Positions 22,346-36,385 are shown, counted from the stretch's first letter. The stretch: 64,000 nt of DNA from Chamaea fasciata (GCA_029207755.1 JARCOQ010000001.1:90631637-90695636), one strand, 5' to 3'. Program-made: numbers and translations. Notes: a model not told the origin generated them from the letters alone.

Positions 22346-23560
22346 GACTTTGACTTTGTTCCCTAAGTATGTTGAGAAGGGGCATTTTGAACCAGGTTCT
22401 GCATGTTGCTCTTGGCTAATATAAAAGTTCCTTCTTTTTGTATACTCTTTCATGCAGAAACAGTATTTTCATTTTATGCAGCATCAATCCCCTGTGTGAC
22501 ATTTATCCAATATTCAAGTAGGAAATTGATACCTGCTGCTATTGTTGCGTTTCTTGCTCTGTCAGCAGCTCTGATCTCCCTCAGCATGTATTAGATACAG
22601 ACATTTGATTTAATACTGATATGATATGGCATATTTCTGATGTAGGCCAGAAATGTCAGGCTATATAGGTTTTGAGCTGCTTGTAAACAAAATTAGCATG
22701 TTACTTTGATTTGGCACAAATGTTTCTCTAATATATGTTACCACTTCTCTACTGCTTCTGTCTCCTCTGTCTCCTTTTTAATGCTTTGTACCCCAATTCT
22801 AAAGCATCTGATCAACTGACTTCTTCCCATCAAGTTTCTGTTTAAAGTCATCTTGTTTGTTAAGCCTCTAACTTTCATAAAAAATGCATCTTTTTTTTTC
22901 TCTTGCTATACTGTGAGATTCTTCTTGTTTGATTATTCTTCATTTTCCCTTTTAAAGTTTCAGCAAATTATTGTTATTCAGCGGAGGATAAAGTTTTCCT
23001 GACTTCCTGCTCTGAATATGTGCCATCCTGAATCATGTTTTGGCACTTGTCAGCTTCTCCCTTCCTTCAATCTAAAAAAAAATTCCTTAATATCTTTTTA
23101 GGTGCCACCACTGGTTTTATTTTAGTTTACCTGAATCTGACTCATGCATAGTGGAAGTTTTCCCTTTTTCTAAGGAGCTCAAATCCTTTGTCTTCAGCTA
23201 GTTCCTATCCAGTCATTGACAGCTTGTCTCTGCTTTTCCCAGTTCAGCTGTGCTCATGGTACTGAAGGCATTTCAGATGAAGTTATATGGAATTCCTGGC
23301 CTCCAAATTACAATCTGACTGCACCCATTTTGCCCCCCAAAACTGTTGCCTCCCTTCTTGAGGTCTTTCCTCCATTACACTGTGTCTGGAGGCTCTCAAG
23401 CCTCCTCCAAAAGCCTGCTCAGATTTTCCACATTATCAAGCAAGCAGGTATTGCATCCAGCAGTCTAACCACCATGCAGTACTTTTTGGTATCACAAAAC
23501 CACATGGATGTATCATCAGGGGTCCTCTACTACTGTATCTTCCTGAAAACTCACTGCAAA
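22346..23560. other. Intergenic, nothing recognised
   Basis: AT- and pyrimidine-rich sequence. It may include decayed LINE material continuing from the remnant at 21.7 kb, but no motif is clear enough to call. No exon-like frame. Confidence 0.45.
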
Positions 23561-23569
23561 AGTGAATGA

Positions 23570-24265
23570 GGCCTCAAGATATGAGACCATTTTTGTCCCT
23601 CCCCCAGATAAGACTGCCACTCACAGAGCCTTGCCCCACCTCAACAGCTTAGGATCAGCCTGGAGATAGGTCTGTTGAGTTGATGACCCCAAAGAGATTG
23701 TCAGTGCATCTGCGTGTTACCCTGAAATCTTGTAGTTCAGGTGCCATGGCCTAAGGGACCCGGATGTTGGGCTAATTGCACTGGATGCACATTGCTGTTA
23801 CCTGTGAATGGAAATGATTCACAGTGGAGCCGAGTGGAGCAAATTGAGAACTCCTTGCCCACTCATTCTGTAAACAGCCACTGCTGATTACATTACAATG
23901 GGTCCAATGGGCTCTGTTCCCAGCTCCAGGAACCGATCCCTGAGGGAGGAGCCATTTAAACGCCTAAATTAAGGAGATAGGCAAAACAACTCCTCTGGCA
24001 GATCACCTTTTATGTCACCCAGCACCACTGGTCTGGACTTGCTGTGATCCCATGGCAAGTCTTTGGTTTCTCTCTTTCTCCTTGTCGCTGACATCCAGAG
24101 AGGAGAAAGTGCAAGGGATGCTGGAATATACTGCTACATTGCTTTGCCCTCTGGTACATTTTGGATCTTCATTTTTTAGCTTAGAAGGATATTTTTACAA
24201 ACACTTTCATTCAACTGCCCTGAGCAGAAGCATTCCACAGGAGTCAGATATGGTGACTTGGAAAC
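23570..24265 (+). mobile_element. Possible degraded LTR
   Basis: The block around 'gacccggatgttgggctaattgcactggatgcac', 'gggaggagccatttaaacgcctaaa', 'tttggtttctctctttctccttgtcgctgacatccagagaggagaaagtgcaaggga' and 'acattttggatcttcattttttagcttagaaggatatttttacaaa' resembles, from memory, a repeated LTR of songbird ERVL elements. I cannot find clean TG...CA ends or a target-site duplication, so limits are approximate. Confidence 0.35.
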
Positions 24266-27200
24266 AAGGGACCTTATAGTATAAACACTGCTGGGGTTGA
24301 AATATGTTCATTCCTTTTGGTTACATTTCTTCTATATACTGACAGCTGCTCCTTCATTATGTTTTAGCTTTCAAAGAAAAGATCTACTGCCTGAGAGCTC
24401 CACACTTGTGGAAGAAAACAAGACCCAGCAAAATGGAGAGCAGCAACAGCCAACAAAGACTGTGAAACACCATGTGTGTAGTTGCCACTGGAACAGCAGC
24501 TTCGTGGGAGGTAGCCTAGAATGGAGCCTAGCTTGCCGGAAGGTGAAGGACAAGGACATCTTGACAAGGGAGCTCACTCATGAGAGTTTCCGTAAAGTCT
24601 CTGGGAAGCACTTTCTTCAAAACAGTAGGACACTCTCCCAGACACTCAGCCCCTACAGACTCCCTCATTCCTTCAGCCTAGGGCTCTGCTCACAAGCTGT
24701 CATCAGCAAAACTATTGCCACCCTGCTGGTGCAGGGATAGAAAGGGGAACCACTGTTTCTTGAGGGGGAGGCTGAGGAAACGGGTGACGATGTGTTGTGG
24801 GAGGATGAGCAGTGAGAAATGGAGAAATGAAAAATGGAAAGTTTTCACTAGAGCTGTGACAAATATAACTCCTCTAATAGAACTAGACAGCAGAGTGGGC
24901 AGAGACAACTTGTCGGCCTTTTAGAAGAGGAAGGAGTGACAAATATGTGAAGATACTAAAGTGGCCTGTGTCCTGGGAGCCCTGACTCTCAGGCTTTGGG
25001 GATTCATTCTGAGGTGATTTAAGAAGCTCCTGGTCCAAGTTGCTCACCCATTACCACAGGTTGTTGTTCTGTCACTGACTTGTCAGAATTAATGATGTGC
25101 CACCATAGGCACCAGATTTATATATTGACATAACTGAGGTGTCTGTGGCTAATTCAGTTTACTAGGAGGTGGACTGTGGTAGCTAAGTCATCTTCTTCTT
25201 GATCCCTATAGGGTTTGGTTAAACAGGTGACCAGCTGAGGTCAGAAAGTTCCTGAAACACAGCAGCCTAACCAGACAAGCACCAAAAGTGGCCAAGAAAT
25301 CACCAGGAGAGCCTTGATAACAATTAATCCAATTTTCTTGTCTTTAGACATCCTTCTGTCTGCTTTTCACTAACTCCTTTGTTGCCCCCTAGCTTACAGA
25401 GTGCGTTGGAGAAGGTTTACAGAAGCCCTGTAAACTTGTTCTTCTGGTGTCTCCTTTCCTCTAGGGAGCTAAATGCCTGACTGAGCAGTACAGGTGGGAA
25501 GTGATCCCATGACATGGTTCAGAGAAGAGCACTGGTAGTTTATAAGAGTGGCTGTCAGGGTGCAACAAGGGGTGAGTGGGGAGAAATCCCAGGGGGCAGC
25601 AGCAGGGTAGCCTGAGGAGAGGCAGCCCCAGCCCCAGGCAGACCCAGCCCTGGCGCCAGGCATGCAGCATTTCCATGGGGATGGAAATGGGCCTGTGGCC
25701 AGGCAGGGCAGAGCTGTGGGGAGCTGGAGACTGGTCCTGCTGTGACATTTCTGGGGCAGAGATTCACAGTTCAGGGTCTTGGTCTCTGGTCATGGTGGGG
25801 TAGAGCCCTGGAGGTGCTGAAATGGGGTCCTGGCCCCTGGTCAAAGTTGGGGGAGCCCCAGGGCAGTTGGAGCACAAGCAAGGCTTATGGTGCCTTGGGA
25901 TTTTGATCATCTCTGCTCATATTAAGGAACTGGAGAAAAAACTACTCCAGCAAATGAGTTGCAAAACTAAGCTGAATTCCCTGTAATCAAATTCCTCATT
26001 GTTACCATGGTCATGTTCTCTGAATATCCGCAGAGCAAATGACCACTGCAGAGCATAAAAAGATGCCAGCCTTATACCTGGTGCCATCTTTGGACTGCTT
26101 CTGGGAAATTTGCTTTTCCTCTGACTACAGCAATCCCTGCATGTGCTAGGAGGAGCAGTTAATAAATGGCAAATAGTCCCAGGAGAATCACAACTAATGG
26201 CTGCTGCTCAGTGAAATAATCACCCATTTAATAAAGGGTGAGCTTCTACCTCTGCACTTCCATGGGGAGCATTAATGCATTCTTTTCCCTTCCCTGGCCA
26301 CTTATTTTCACAAAACTGGCAGGAGATCAATGTTTTTGATCTCCACTCTTCCTCTATTAATCTTAACTGAAATTGCCCAATGATTTCAGAAGTTATGAGG
26401 AATAGCTAGGTGGTTGTACAAATGTTGACAGACACAAAGCATTATCCTATTAAGAAAGCACTTGAGTTTATAAAAGCACAGATTTTAAAACCACATTAAA
26501 ATCAGGGAAATGGGTACTATTATGAGGATTATGTTTCCTTTCTGCACAAGCCTGTGCCTGAGAAGATAAAGGAGCTCAGAAGGAAGTGGCCATCTCTCAG
26601 ACTTCATCCCTTGATGTTCTTCTCTGGGAAGGAGTGATGGAAGGGTCATGATTTGTCAGGAGGACTTAACATAAATATTCTTTGGAGACTAAGGGTTTTG
26701 CATTGCACCTCCAATTCTAGATCTTTCAAAGCTGCAATTGTCATCTTTCTCTTCTCCAACATTTTATAAATTAAATCCCCTCTCACTCTGTGCCTTTTCC
26801 CCTTCTTTTACTTTGTGACTTGAATGTGCAGAGGTCACTACTGTTATTCAAGTTGAGGTTCTCAATAGCAAAAAAGCCTTATTGTTTCATGAAAGTATTT
26901 GTTTCTCAGGCAAGTTCAAGTTTTAGATATAAACATTTGTGAGTAATTTCTCCTTAAAACTATTTAAAATGTAATGAGATCTGCATTTTATATTGATTTG
27001 AGTTTTGGCTAACTTGTTCATGCATTTTTGAGAAAGAACAGATTCTGCTTGAATGTTTCCTATGAGGCAGATTAAACACACTCTAGAGAGCACACCTGAG
27101 CCAAAGGTCAATCTTCCTCCGCAAACCAGCCAAACAAACTCCTCCATGAGTTCTCAATTTTGGTAATGAAGGCTTATAAAATGAACTGTAAAGTAATTAT

Positions 27201-30200
27201 ATTTATTTTAATTGAAATTTTACAAACTACTGAAATACAAGTTTTGAAAAATTTTGCTTTGGTGGCCTCCAGAGGATAGCAGCTGGTTTTCTACATACAG
27301 TACTGTATAATTTGGAAAATTCCAAGTCTTCCAATAAATTGGTCTGGCATCTTTCAATGTAGAATTGCAAGTTGAGTGGTTTTCACTACCAACCATGCCT
27401 ACAGCTCTGCCCTTCTAAGAAGTACATTTTTCACAAGACTTAAGATTCTTTCCAATTAAAGTCTAGAATGGCTTTGTCACATCTGTGGGTCACTGCACTC
27501 TTATTGTAAAACACCTCATTTAACTAATCTCATTGCCATTGGCTTTAAAATTATGGTGTTCATGACAAGGACAAGAACTCTCTTTCTTCCTCGGGAGGCT
27601 TGGTTACCTCAGGGAGTTGTGCCAATTATGTCAGTAAAAAATCCTCCCTTCGAAATGCTCCATGCTGGCCCTGAGCAGAGTAGTAAAAACAGATTGGTGA
27701 AATAAAAGCTGTGATCAGTCACTGGGTGTGGCCAGGAGGAATTACTGGAAAGCTCCTTGTGCTCCCTCCTCAGCCTCTGGATTGGTCTGGGTGTTACAGT
27801 TTACTCTGTGTATTTCAAAAGCAGAAGAGAAACCAATGTCTCACAAGTGTTCAAAATGACAAAGCCACCCTAACAAGGAGTGGATATGTGATTTGTGATG
27901 GTCTCTCCTTAGAAATTATTCTGTAAACTGAATCCTAAACTAAAAATTCTAGTTTGTTTATTTTCAGAAAGGGAATGGACAGTTTGAGGGGGGATGAAGG
28001 AAGATAACAAAATACTTTTTTTTTTTTTCAGGAAGAGTTTTATTGCTATTCACCGAAAGATTGAGCAACAGTTAGCTAGTAAATGTGAGTGGTTTTCTTA
28101 AATGAACATGGGGAATTACAAGTCATAGGAAGCCTGGCCCTATTTCCAGGAGAGAACAGAGAATTTTTCTACAGTGGTCAGTGAAAATGTCAACTTCCCT
28201 CAGCAAAAAAGCAGAATTACATGAATTCAAAAATATTTCAGATATTTCAGTACATGGCTACATATGCCATGACTGAGACATTTCTGCCTGGTTGTGGAAG
28301 CAGACTATATTATAAATTTTTCTTGATGGTTCTGAGTGATAAATGTCAATAAGTGATCCCAGCTGGCAGAATTCTAAATCTGCTCTGAAAAGCATATTCA
28401 GCCTGAAGAAATTGATGGAACTAGTATTTTTCATAAGCCCTTGGTTTTCTACTTTTATCGACAATTTCTCAGTGCAGATCTCTAATATTTTCCCCACACA
28501 TTTGGAAAATGTGAATTTCTCCTGAGATGACTTCCTAACTTTTTCCACCATCACTTCCCCCTCATTACTTATCTGTCCTGATATTTTACCTTTCTAAAGT
28601 TTTGAGTCATCAAAGGAGTTATCTTCGTGAAATGTCTGGTCAAACATTTATAGATTACAAAAGTTTGGAGCTCTTGTTTGGAGCTCTTTTTCTAGTAAAG
28701 ATTATTTAAAATGAACACAAGAGAGAGCAGTGAGAATAATACTAGGATCTTCATCAAAATTCTCTTCAGTTTCTGTTTTCCAATTAGTCTGGGAATAAAA
28801 GGGAATAGAATAAAGAAGAGAATAAACTGATTTTTTTTCAGAAGGAAGAGTTTTATTGTCCAGTGTAGAAGTGGACACTCTACGTACATAAAAGAAGAGT
28901 TGTGAGTGTGCACCTGTTGTTGAACCTTCACTGGGACTTTATTTCCCACCAGTCTTCATCTCCACATTTCATTTCTTTCCTGACCATGTGTAGCCCTGTG
29001 TGACTAAAAGCAATGATATGTGAGCTGTTTGGTTTGAAGAAAAAAAAAAAAAAAGGGAGATTGGGTTGGGGGTCCTAGCTCCTGAATATCCACCAGCAAA
29101 GCAGCTCATCACCTCCACATTTAGCCTTGGCACAGCATCCCATGCACTTGTCACTCCTGAGATAGTTGGTTTAGTTTCAATCCTGGTTAATTGAAGAGGC
29201 CAGAGCTGTGCTTCCATCTTTAAAGGTCAAGATCACCGACAGGTGCAAGTGATCTCTCTGCAGACCCTGATGAAAGTAAGGCTACAGGCTATCTTGCATT
29301 CTCCACAAATCCACATAGAGGTAGGCAACTTGTTGGAAACACACCTCTATGATTTTTAGATTTTGAATTTGGGGTTTTTCTGAGTGGTTTTTTTGTACTG
29401 GTAAAAAACAGGGCTAAGTGACAGGGTGATGGGAGGTATCTGGGTATGTTGGAGGATTCCTTCTGCTTTAAGCAGAGGAAAAAAAGACATGCAGAACTTC
29501 TGTTTTGATTAACTGACTCTAGATGGCAACAACACCCTTTGTAGCCTTACTAGAGGCTAGTCAGGCAGAGACTAATGCTGCTTACAGAAGAAAAAAAATG
29601 ATAGCATTTTCGGTACTGTTTCTAGAAAATTTTACAGCTGATCACACCAGCTGTTCATTGCTAGAAACATTTCCAGATTCTGCTAGTTTTCATTGTAATA
29701 GACGACTTGGTTTTCAACACGTATTTTGAATAAGATGCTGCGTGTTTCATTTTGTAGCCATAATACTGCAGGTGTGCAGAGGAAAATTAGCAAATTATTC
29801 TCTTTCAGTTATCTTGCTTGGATGGGAAATCTCAGGAAGCATATGTATCATCCTGCTTTGTAATGATGCCTGTAAAAAGTGCACAGATGGATAAGTACAA
29901 CTGCAGTTCTGTAGCATTCACTAAGGATGTTCCTGAAATGCCACTTCACCACCTCGTCAAGAAAACAGCCACACAGATACCTATGAAACGCTTGACACAT
30001 ATTCTGCGTAAAACGCTATATTATCTGCCAAGAGATTTGTAATGCCCTATGTCATTCCATCTTCACTACATATCCAGCCTCCTGGGCTTAGGAGTAGCTG
30101 AGCAAACATTTGAGCAACATAAAAATTCTTACAAGTATGATGGCCTGCAGTATTATCACATTTTTTTCCAAAGTCAGCTTAACTCCACTGACCTTGAAAT

Positions 30201-33011
30201 ATTTAAATCTGTTATTGATGTGTTCACAGGCAAAGGGAGAAAGCAGAGAAAAAGATATTAGCTTTGATTATCCCTTGCAGAAAAAATCTGTCATTGTAAC
30301 CACTCTATATACTAATAATGCCTGTAGAAAGTCTTTCAAGTGTGATTACAATGTGCTTGTAGCCGGCCAAAGTGTCTGATGGCACCTACAGGATATGATA
30401 AACTTCTTTATTACTCTGTCAAAGTGACAAAGCTGTAAACCCGTGTGATTAAATCAGATTGTTTGTGTACTTGACCCATTCACCTGCATGTTGTCAATTA
30501 ATCTCCTCTGGAGCTACCTCTAGTATTTCAATCCTCTAAGCTATTTTCAAAGATAGGAACTGTCCTTTAAAATGTATCAATGCATCTCTGGAAATCACTT
30601 TCTTTTTTCTTACTAAAATGTGGAATTTCCCTTTAAATTATACTGAATCAGATTTCCAGATTCACAGATCTTAGATATCAGATTGATATCTAAATTAGTA
30701 TCTTATAATACTCTATAAGCCTGTAGGCCGATTTTCAAAATATGTATTTATAAATGAATCAGGATTTATTCTTACTAGGAATATAAAAATATATATATAT
30801 ACATCCTATCCTATCTAGAATAAGAGTGCCCTAAAAAGGAAAAATAGAATTCACTAATCCTTTTAGGTACTTTATTTCAAGGTACTTTGTGTAATGCCTG
30901 TTTTTATTAGTTTTTTCTTTCTTTCAATTAAGCAGTAATTTTATTGTACATTTTTCAAAAAGTGGGGACATGATGGCAAAAGTGGTGGAAATGCAATTAT
31001 AAAAAATGGTTATGTCTATGACATATTGTCCCTCCTCCTGTTTCTTAATTCTTTCTCTTTCAAGACATCAGCATTTTGAACACACCTGGCATATAAGGCT
31101 AAAATAAAAAGACTGGTGTATTGGGACTAACACATTTTTCTGCCACCAGCTAGGCTCTTTGGAAGCTTAGGAAGTGCATTGTCAGTGCCAACTATCCCTA
31201 CAGCAAAAATGGGAGAATGTGTTGCTTGCTGAGAACCCAGTGGGTTTCCAGCTGGAGCTGGGTAGGACATATGCCACAGCCTTACCCAGTGCTGATATGG
31301 CAGAATCAATGTGATTACAGGCAGTGAGAACTCAAGTGTAGGAACTGATAGGTATTACATCATGTGTTCTCTAACTCTTCAGTATAAAACCGTGCAGGGG
31401 TCTGTTTCCCCATTCCTTTACCCTGTGAGCATCCCTCCACCTTGACTGTCGTCCACATCAGTAAAACTTTCCCACTGATGATTGAAATGTTCCCTGAAAC
31501 CTGCAAACCAGTACAGTAATCAAAGCTTATCATATCATAAAAGTGCCATGCATGAAGTTGCAAAAAATAACCTTGTCTCTCCAACCACCCAGTGAAACAT
31601 CAAACCCATAAGTGACATGTCAGATGCCAAATTACGTTTTCAGATGAGGCATCCTATAATAAATAGTTTTCAGAACTTGCTGTTATTTGTTGTAGTTTGT
31701 TAGGTTTTTTCTCAAATAGGGTTAGACATTACTTTGTATAGATTAAAGCATTCTGTGTTCTAAATGAAACTGTTTCACGTTTACAATGCAACAGTTTGCC
31801 TGTAATATGGAATGTCATATTCTCTACCAGCAGTTCCAGAGAATCCACAGGGGAAAAAATACCAGATTCAAAACAAAACCAAATGTCCACGTGTCCCATA
31901 AGTGTAGATTCCTTATTTTTGACCCACCTAAGGAAGCCACTCCATTCCATTTATTCTCAATAGCTGTATCCATTTCAAAATAAGTTTTGCTTGGCAAAAG
32001 AGTTACCACCTTTTCAGGAGTTTGCCTTCTACCAGGTTTACCCAAATTTTATTTGGTAGTGCACCACCAGCTTGGAATGGAATAGCTGTTGGTGGCAATG
32101 ATACAAGCTCTAGGAGAGATTTGGCTGTTTATGGGTGGTTCTATTTCAAACAGCTACTCTCTTCTTCCTTCCACATTACAAGTCTCCATGTGATTTACAA
32201 TCCTAAATACAACCCCAGTTACTGAAGATGACTTGGAAAGTAAAACCTCTCTGTGACTGATCTATACTAAACTCTCACCACAAGCCGTAGAAGAGTGAAG
32301 ACCTAAACCAGTCTTGGGCTTTTATGGATTATACAAATTAAAACAGATTTTATGTTTTGTGCTTATCAGGTAAATTAGAGTGAAGCAAAACTCCAAATTA
32401 AATATAGATTGTACCAGTTGAGTTCTTTCAATGATAAATAATATTTGAAAACTTTTTTTTTTTTTCCCCCAATGAAAGCCTGTCTTTCTGAATTGCTTCC
32501 CTTTTACTCAAGTTCCCTTCAAATCCTGGAGTTACTTTCTCTTCAAAAAAATTTATGCTGTTTTCATTTTTCACTTTGGGTCTCCAATTGACTTTTACCA
32601 TAAGATAATTTAAGGTTCGTGGTTTGGGGTTTTTCTACAAGGTAAGCAACATTTCACGCAAGATTTATATTTATTATACACGAAGTTGGTTTTAGGACAG
32701 TAATCATTAATTAATGGTAAATCATCAATTCAGATATTGAAGTTACTATTGAGGCTTATAGATCTTAGTGATGCAGGTACATTAATTCAACCTATTCTGC
32801 CTGCAGTGGCCTTCTTACTATATGCATCGTTAATTCCTTTGTGTGCAGTTAACCAACAAACAAGAAAATAATATATTCAAAGTAAAGAGAAAGTTGAAAG
32901 GAAAAGCTATAGTGTCTTCCTTTGGCTTCTCAATTTTGGGGGCTTTAAAGACAGAAGCTGTAGTGTTTTGTTTTCTTGATTTGTTTTCTTGGTTTGACTT
33001 TTTCAAACTTT
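24266..33011. other. Intergenic, largely featureless
   Basis: 8.7 kb without a recognisable gene, RNA gene or dated repeat. A G-rich, CpG-poor patch lies at 25.5-25.9 kb and yields several overlapping chance frames on both strands. A 15-bp A run occurs at 29040 and a short TA run at 30787. None of the frames (largest 147 codons at 24297) shows a domain, codon bias or splice pattern that I can support. Confidence 0.55.
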
Positions 33012-33135
33012 ACAGAATCACAGAATAAACAAGGTTGGAAAAGAGCTTTGGGATCATCTAGTCCAACCTGTGACCTAACATAATGTGAATGCTATCACTG
33101 TCATGCCACTGATAGACACAGAATCACATCCCAGA
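33012..33135 (-). mobile_element. CR1 LINE 3' tail
   Basis: Starts 'acagaatcacagaata' then 'aaggttggaaaagagctttgggatcatctagtccaacctgtgacc', which is the reverse complement of the CR1 3' terminus. It is only the last roughly 120 bp of a 5'-truncated copy, which is typical for CR1. Confidence 0.85.
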
Positions 33136-33645
33136 GAAAGCTGAGCTACTACTGGATTGCTGTTTTCTTCCTTACTATTGCTTGGGGCAGGGGTGGGGTA
33201 TGTAATGGTTCATCAACATTTTTACGAAAATTCATCCTGACTCTAAAAAAGCAATAACAACAAAAAAGAACAAAACATTATATGGATAGTGTTGATGGCA
33301 AAAGACTATTGAAATGCAATTGTGACAGTTTTCTATGGTTCCTTTAGCTGTGCTATCACATTTTGTGATGTGGATGGGAAATGTGAAGGGGAACAGACAT
33401 TGCTGGTACCAAATTGGTGCACAGACTCAATCTGTGAACCAGCAATTGAGGTTTTTTATGTGAGGCAAGAAAAGATGGGCACATTTTTTATCTGTTGAAG
33501 TGTAGTATAGTTTGGTGAATCTGCTTGAACAATTCATACTGGTCTAACACACAAATAAGCATTGAAAAAACTGTGACTCCCACGTACTAAACAAAGATCT
33601 TGAGCTTGAGGATTTGTTTGGATGATGTAGCTTATAAAAGAGTGA
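33136..33645. other. Intergenic, nothing recognised
   Basis: AT-rich sequence between the CR1 tail and the second solo LTR. No supported feature. Confidence 0.5.
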
Positions 33646-34081
33646 GAAGGTGTCGTGATTTAGGAATGTATTCTCCAATTTAGTATTCCCGCTAAAACCA
33701 CACTGCCGCTCATTCCCCCTTCCCCTGCCTCTGAATGAAACCACGGATGGCAAAGATCGTGGGTTGAGGTAAGAACAATGTACTGGAAACAGCAATGAAA
33801 TAAGAAAACAAACAGTAACAGCAACAATATTAATAACAAAAGTTATAAGACAAGAAGATTTATGTGGAAAACCACAATAAATACTGACCAGCTTTTCCCG
33901 ACCCTGTTTCTCACCCAACCAGAAAAGGACACCCTTCTCCTTGGAAGCAAAAGAGATTCCCTTTGCCCAGTCCCTGGCAATGATGTGAGGTGGTACCAAA
34001 TAATATTAGGGTCTGGCCATGCCCCTCTCCAGGCTACTGAAAAAAGATTAACCCTGTCCTGGCTGAAACTAGGACAGAATG
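33646..34081 (-). mobile_element. Second solo LTR (ERVL-like), minus strand
   Basis: The LTR spans 33651-34076 (426 bp). Read on the minus strand it starts TGTCCTAGTTTCAGCCAGGACAGGG and ends AAATCACGACA (TG...CA). Flanks are GAAGG (33646-33650) and GAATG (34077-34081), a 5-bp duplication with one mismatch. The start resembles a very common songbird LTR opening (TGTCCTGGTTTCAGC..., from memory). No internal retroviral sequence is attached. It differs from the LTR at 20.5 kb over most of its length, so it is a different family or subfamily. Confidence 0.8.
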
Positions 34082-35255
34082 TTACAGGTGTAGTAGAGCT
34101 CTCTCCTGCATCATATTTCACTACCAAATTTAAGCATAATTCAGGTTTATATATAAGTAAATCTCTGTGAGGTAGAAGTACTTTTCAGTTGGCTGAACAT
34201 CTTGGGATATGAGTGTTTTTGTCACATTGTCATCTTTCCCAAGATATATGAAGTCCCTACTCTTTTTGCCAGGCACATTTAGCATGTTGTTGTACTGAAT
34301 ATGAAAAAAATATATCTAAAATTGGTGAATCTATGTTATTATGGGGAAAAGAACTCTCTTAATGTCTCCAGTTGGGAGTTTTATGTTACGAATGACTGCA
34401 AGGCTTGAAGTGAAAATTTTGTTGACTGGAGATTGTAACATATTTTTTTAAAATGGAAACATTCTGCCTCTGAGAAACCTGGCTTCTGTTGGTTTTCACC
34501 TAGTAAGTTTGCATGTATTTGAAGAAACACTGAAGGGTCACATATTCAAGCTACCTCTGAGCTGGACTGACTGTGAACCACACAACAAGCTACTAGCATC
34601 AATAATCAAGAAGTTTTCGAACTGGAATGAGAGGGTCTACTTAGATCATGGATCATACAAGTACAGATCTACACTTGTCACATGGATGTGTCTCTTGATA
34701 TCTGAGTCCCTGAAGGGAATGAGTTTAATGCAAATGAGTTTTAAAAGAACATTTTGTGGTTTCCCAGCAATGTTGTCCTGGGCAGACAGTGGAAAAAGAA
34801 ACACCCAAGTGTGCAGTTGGAGAGGATGTTCACTTGGGCACAAATGAGTGACCGTGGCAGTGGGACATGAGCCTTTCCTGGATAAAAAAAATGAATCTGC
34901 CTCTCAAATGAGAACTAGTATCATTTTTTGTCTTAGCTTCTCCCTTTAACCATCAGCAGTAAATATGTCAGAAGAAGCTTCAAGAAATTCAATAATTTGC
35001 CTGAGATGAGTTTCTGTTAATGATTCTTTCCCTGTCCCTCTGGCTTTATGATAGGCTTATGCATTGAAATATTAACGTTTTTATCCCTTTACATGTTTTA
35101 CACAATCTAGTCCTTTCTCCAAATTTAATCTCATGTAACAGTGAATGCTTTCACATTAATAGCTAGTATTTCCTTTCATCACTTACAAATTTATATCTTT
35201 TTAATTTCACTGGATGAACTCTTGTTCTTAAATTATGAAAAAAGGCGCCTAGAAA
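34082..35255. other. Intergenic, nothing recognised
   Basis: AT-rich sequence with short chance frames (112 codons at 34509) lacking any recognisable domain. Confidence 0.5.
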
Positions 35256-35445
35256 TGCATCCTTTGTGCCATTCATTATTTTCTGTAAAGGTCTATCATG
35301 TCCTTTCTTCATGCCACCCAGATACAAAATTTTCTCTCTCAGCCTCTAATCATTTGCATTGCCTGTCTCCAGATGATCTCTCTGTCCTCTGTATCTATTT
35401 TGCAACTGAGTTCCCAGAACTGAACAAAGCGCTCATGCCCTATCA
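35256..35445 (-). mobile_element. Ancient CR1/L3-like LINE 3' fragment
   Basis: The stretch 'ggtctatcatgtcctttcttcatgccaccc...aaaattttctctctcagcctctaatcatttgcattgcc...gttcccagaactgaacaaagcgctcatgcc' follows the order of old amniote CR1/L3 3' regions in reverse orientation (call from memory). It is strongly diverged and shared-age with mammalian L3 type repeats is likely. Confidence 0.45.
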
Positions 35446-35499
35446 AATAACCAACCTTTGGGAATTGCAATATTTCCAGACTGATGTTTAATTCCCCAC

Positions 35500-35569
35500 T
35501 AGGATTTTGTTTAACAGTGATTTAAATTTAGGATTTTAATCCTAAATTTAAATTTAGGATTTTGTTTAA
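35500..35569. repeat. Quasi-palindrome with flanking direct repeat
   Basis: A 16-bp perfect inverted repeat with a 2-bp loop (35520-35535 against 35538-35553) is enclosed by two copies of TAGGATTTTGTTTAA at 35500-35514 and 35555-35569, 55 bp apart. The outer copies share the arm sequence, which suggests that one arm was copied from the other. Confidence 0.9.
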
Positions 35570-36257
35570 AGTCCACTGAGCTTTCCACAGTAATGCCAGG
35601 ATTTTTTTTTTTTTCAGAGCAGTTGTACTCGGTTAAGGCCCCAATAGGTTGTACCAGTTACCTTCTGTGTGGGCTGTATGAGTAACCCAAAATATGCCAT
35701 CCAGTGTTATGCTAACCCAGCATTAATCCCTTTGTCTGCTGTGGTGCTAATTCAGCTCCTTAGGTTAGGCTTCCTTTTACTGAGGCTTTTCAACGGTAAG
35801 GAAAATTAAATAGCAGGGTGCAGTCTGTATGTTGCCACATCATTTGATCCCTTTCCAGATCACTAGTATTCTTAACGAGCCCTTTTAACTCAGGTGTTTC
35901 CTCTAGATGGCATGTAGTCACAGGAGGCCACCAGGAGTTCAGATTTGGCATCCACACTGCCCCATAGTGTGAACACAAACACAGTCGGGCTGTGTGTAGT
36001 GGCCAAGCCAGGTATTGTCTGGTTCTCAGCAGGCTCCTTCACTGCTTTGTTTTCAGTGGCTCTGGTATCTCAGCGCAGCAGTGCATGGTGAAGGGTGGGC
36101 ATGAGCCTGGCCATGTCGGAAGTCAGCCACACCACAGTCATATTTGCCTTCTGACAGTTTTGAATGCTCAACAGTGCTTTCTCTCCCACCACAAATTGAG
36201 TAGAAGCCTTTATAAACCTCTGATAACAATTTTGTTAAATGGTCAGCTGCAAGTCTG

Positions 36258-36273
36258 GATGTATGTATATGTA

Positions 36274-36348
<75 letters not shown>

Positions 36349-36385
36349 ATATGTATATGCATATGTATATGTATATGTGGATGTA

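Noticed and set aside
25461..25803. Four overlapping frames on both strands in a G-rich patch
   Set aside because: Mutually exclusive frames produced by composition; not a CpG island and no motif seen.
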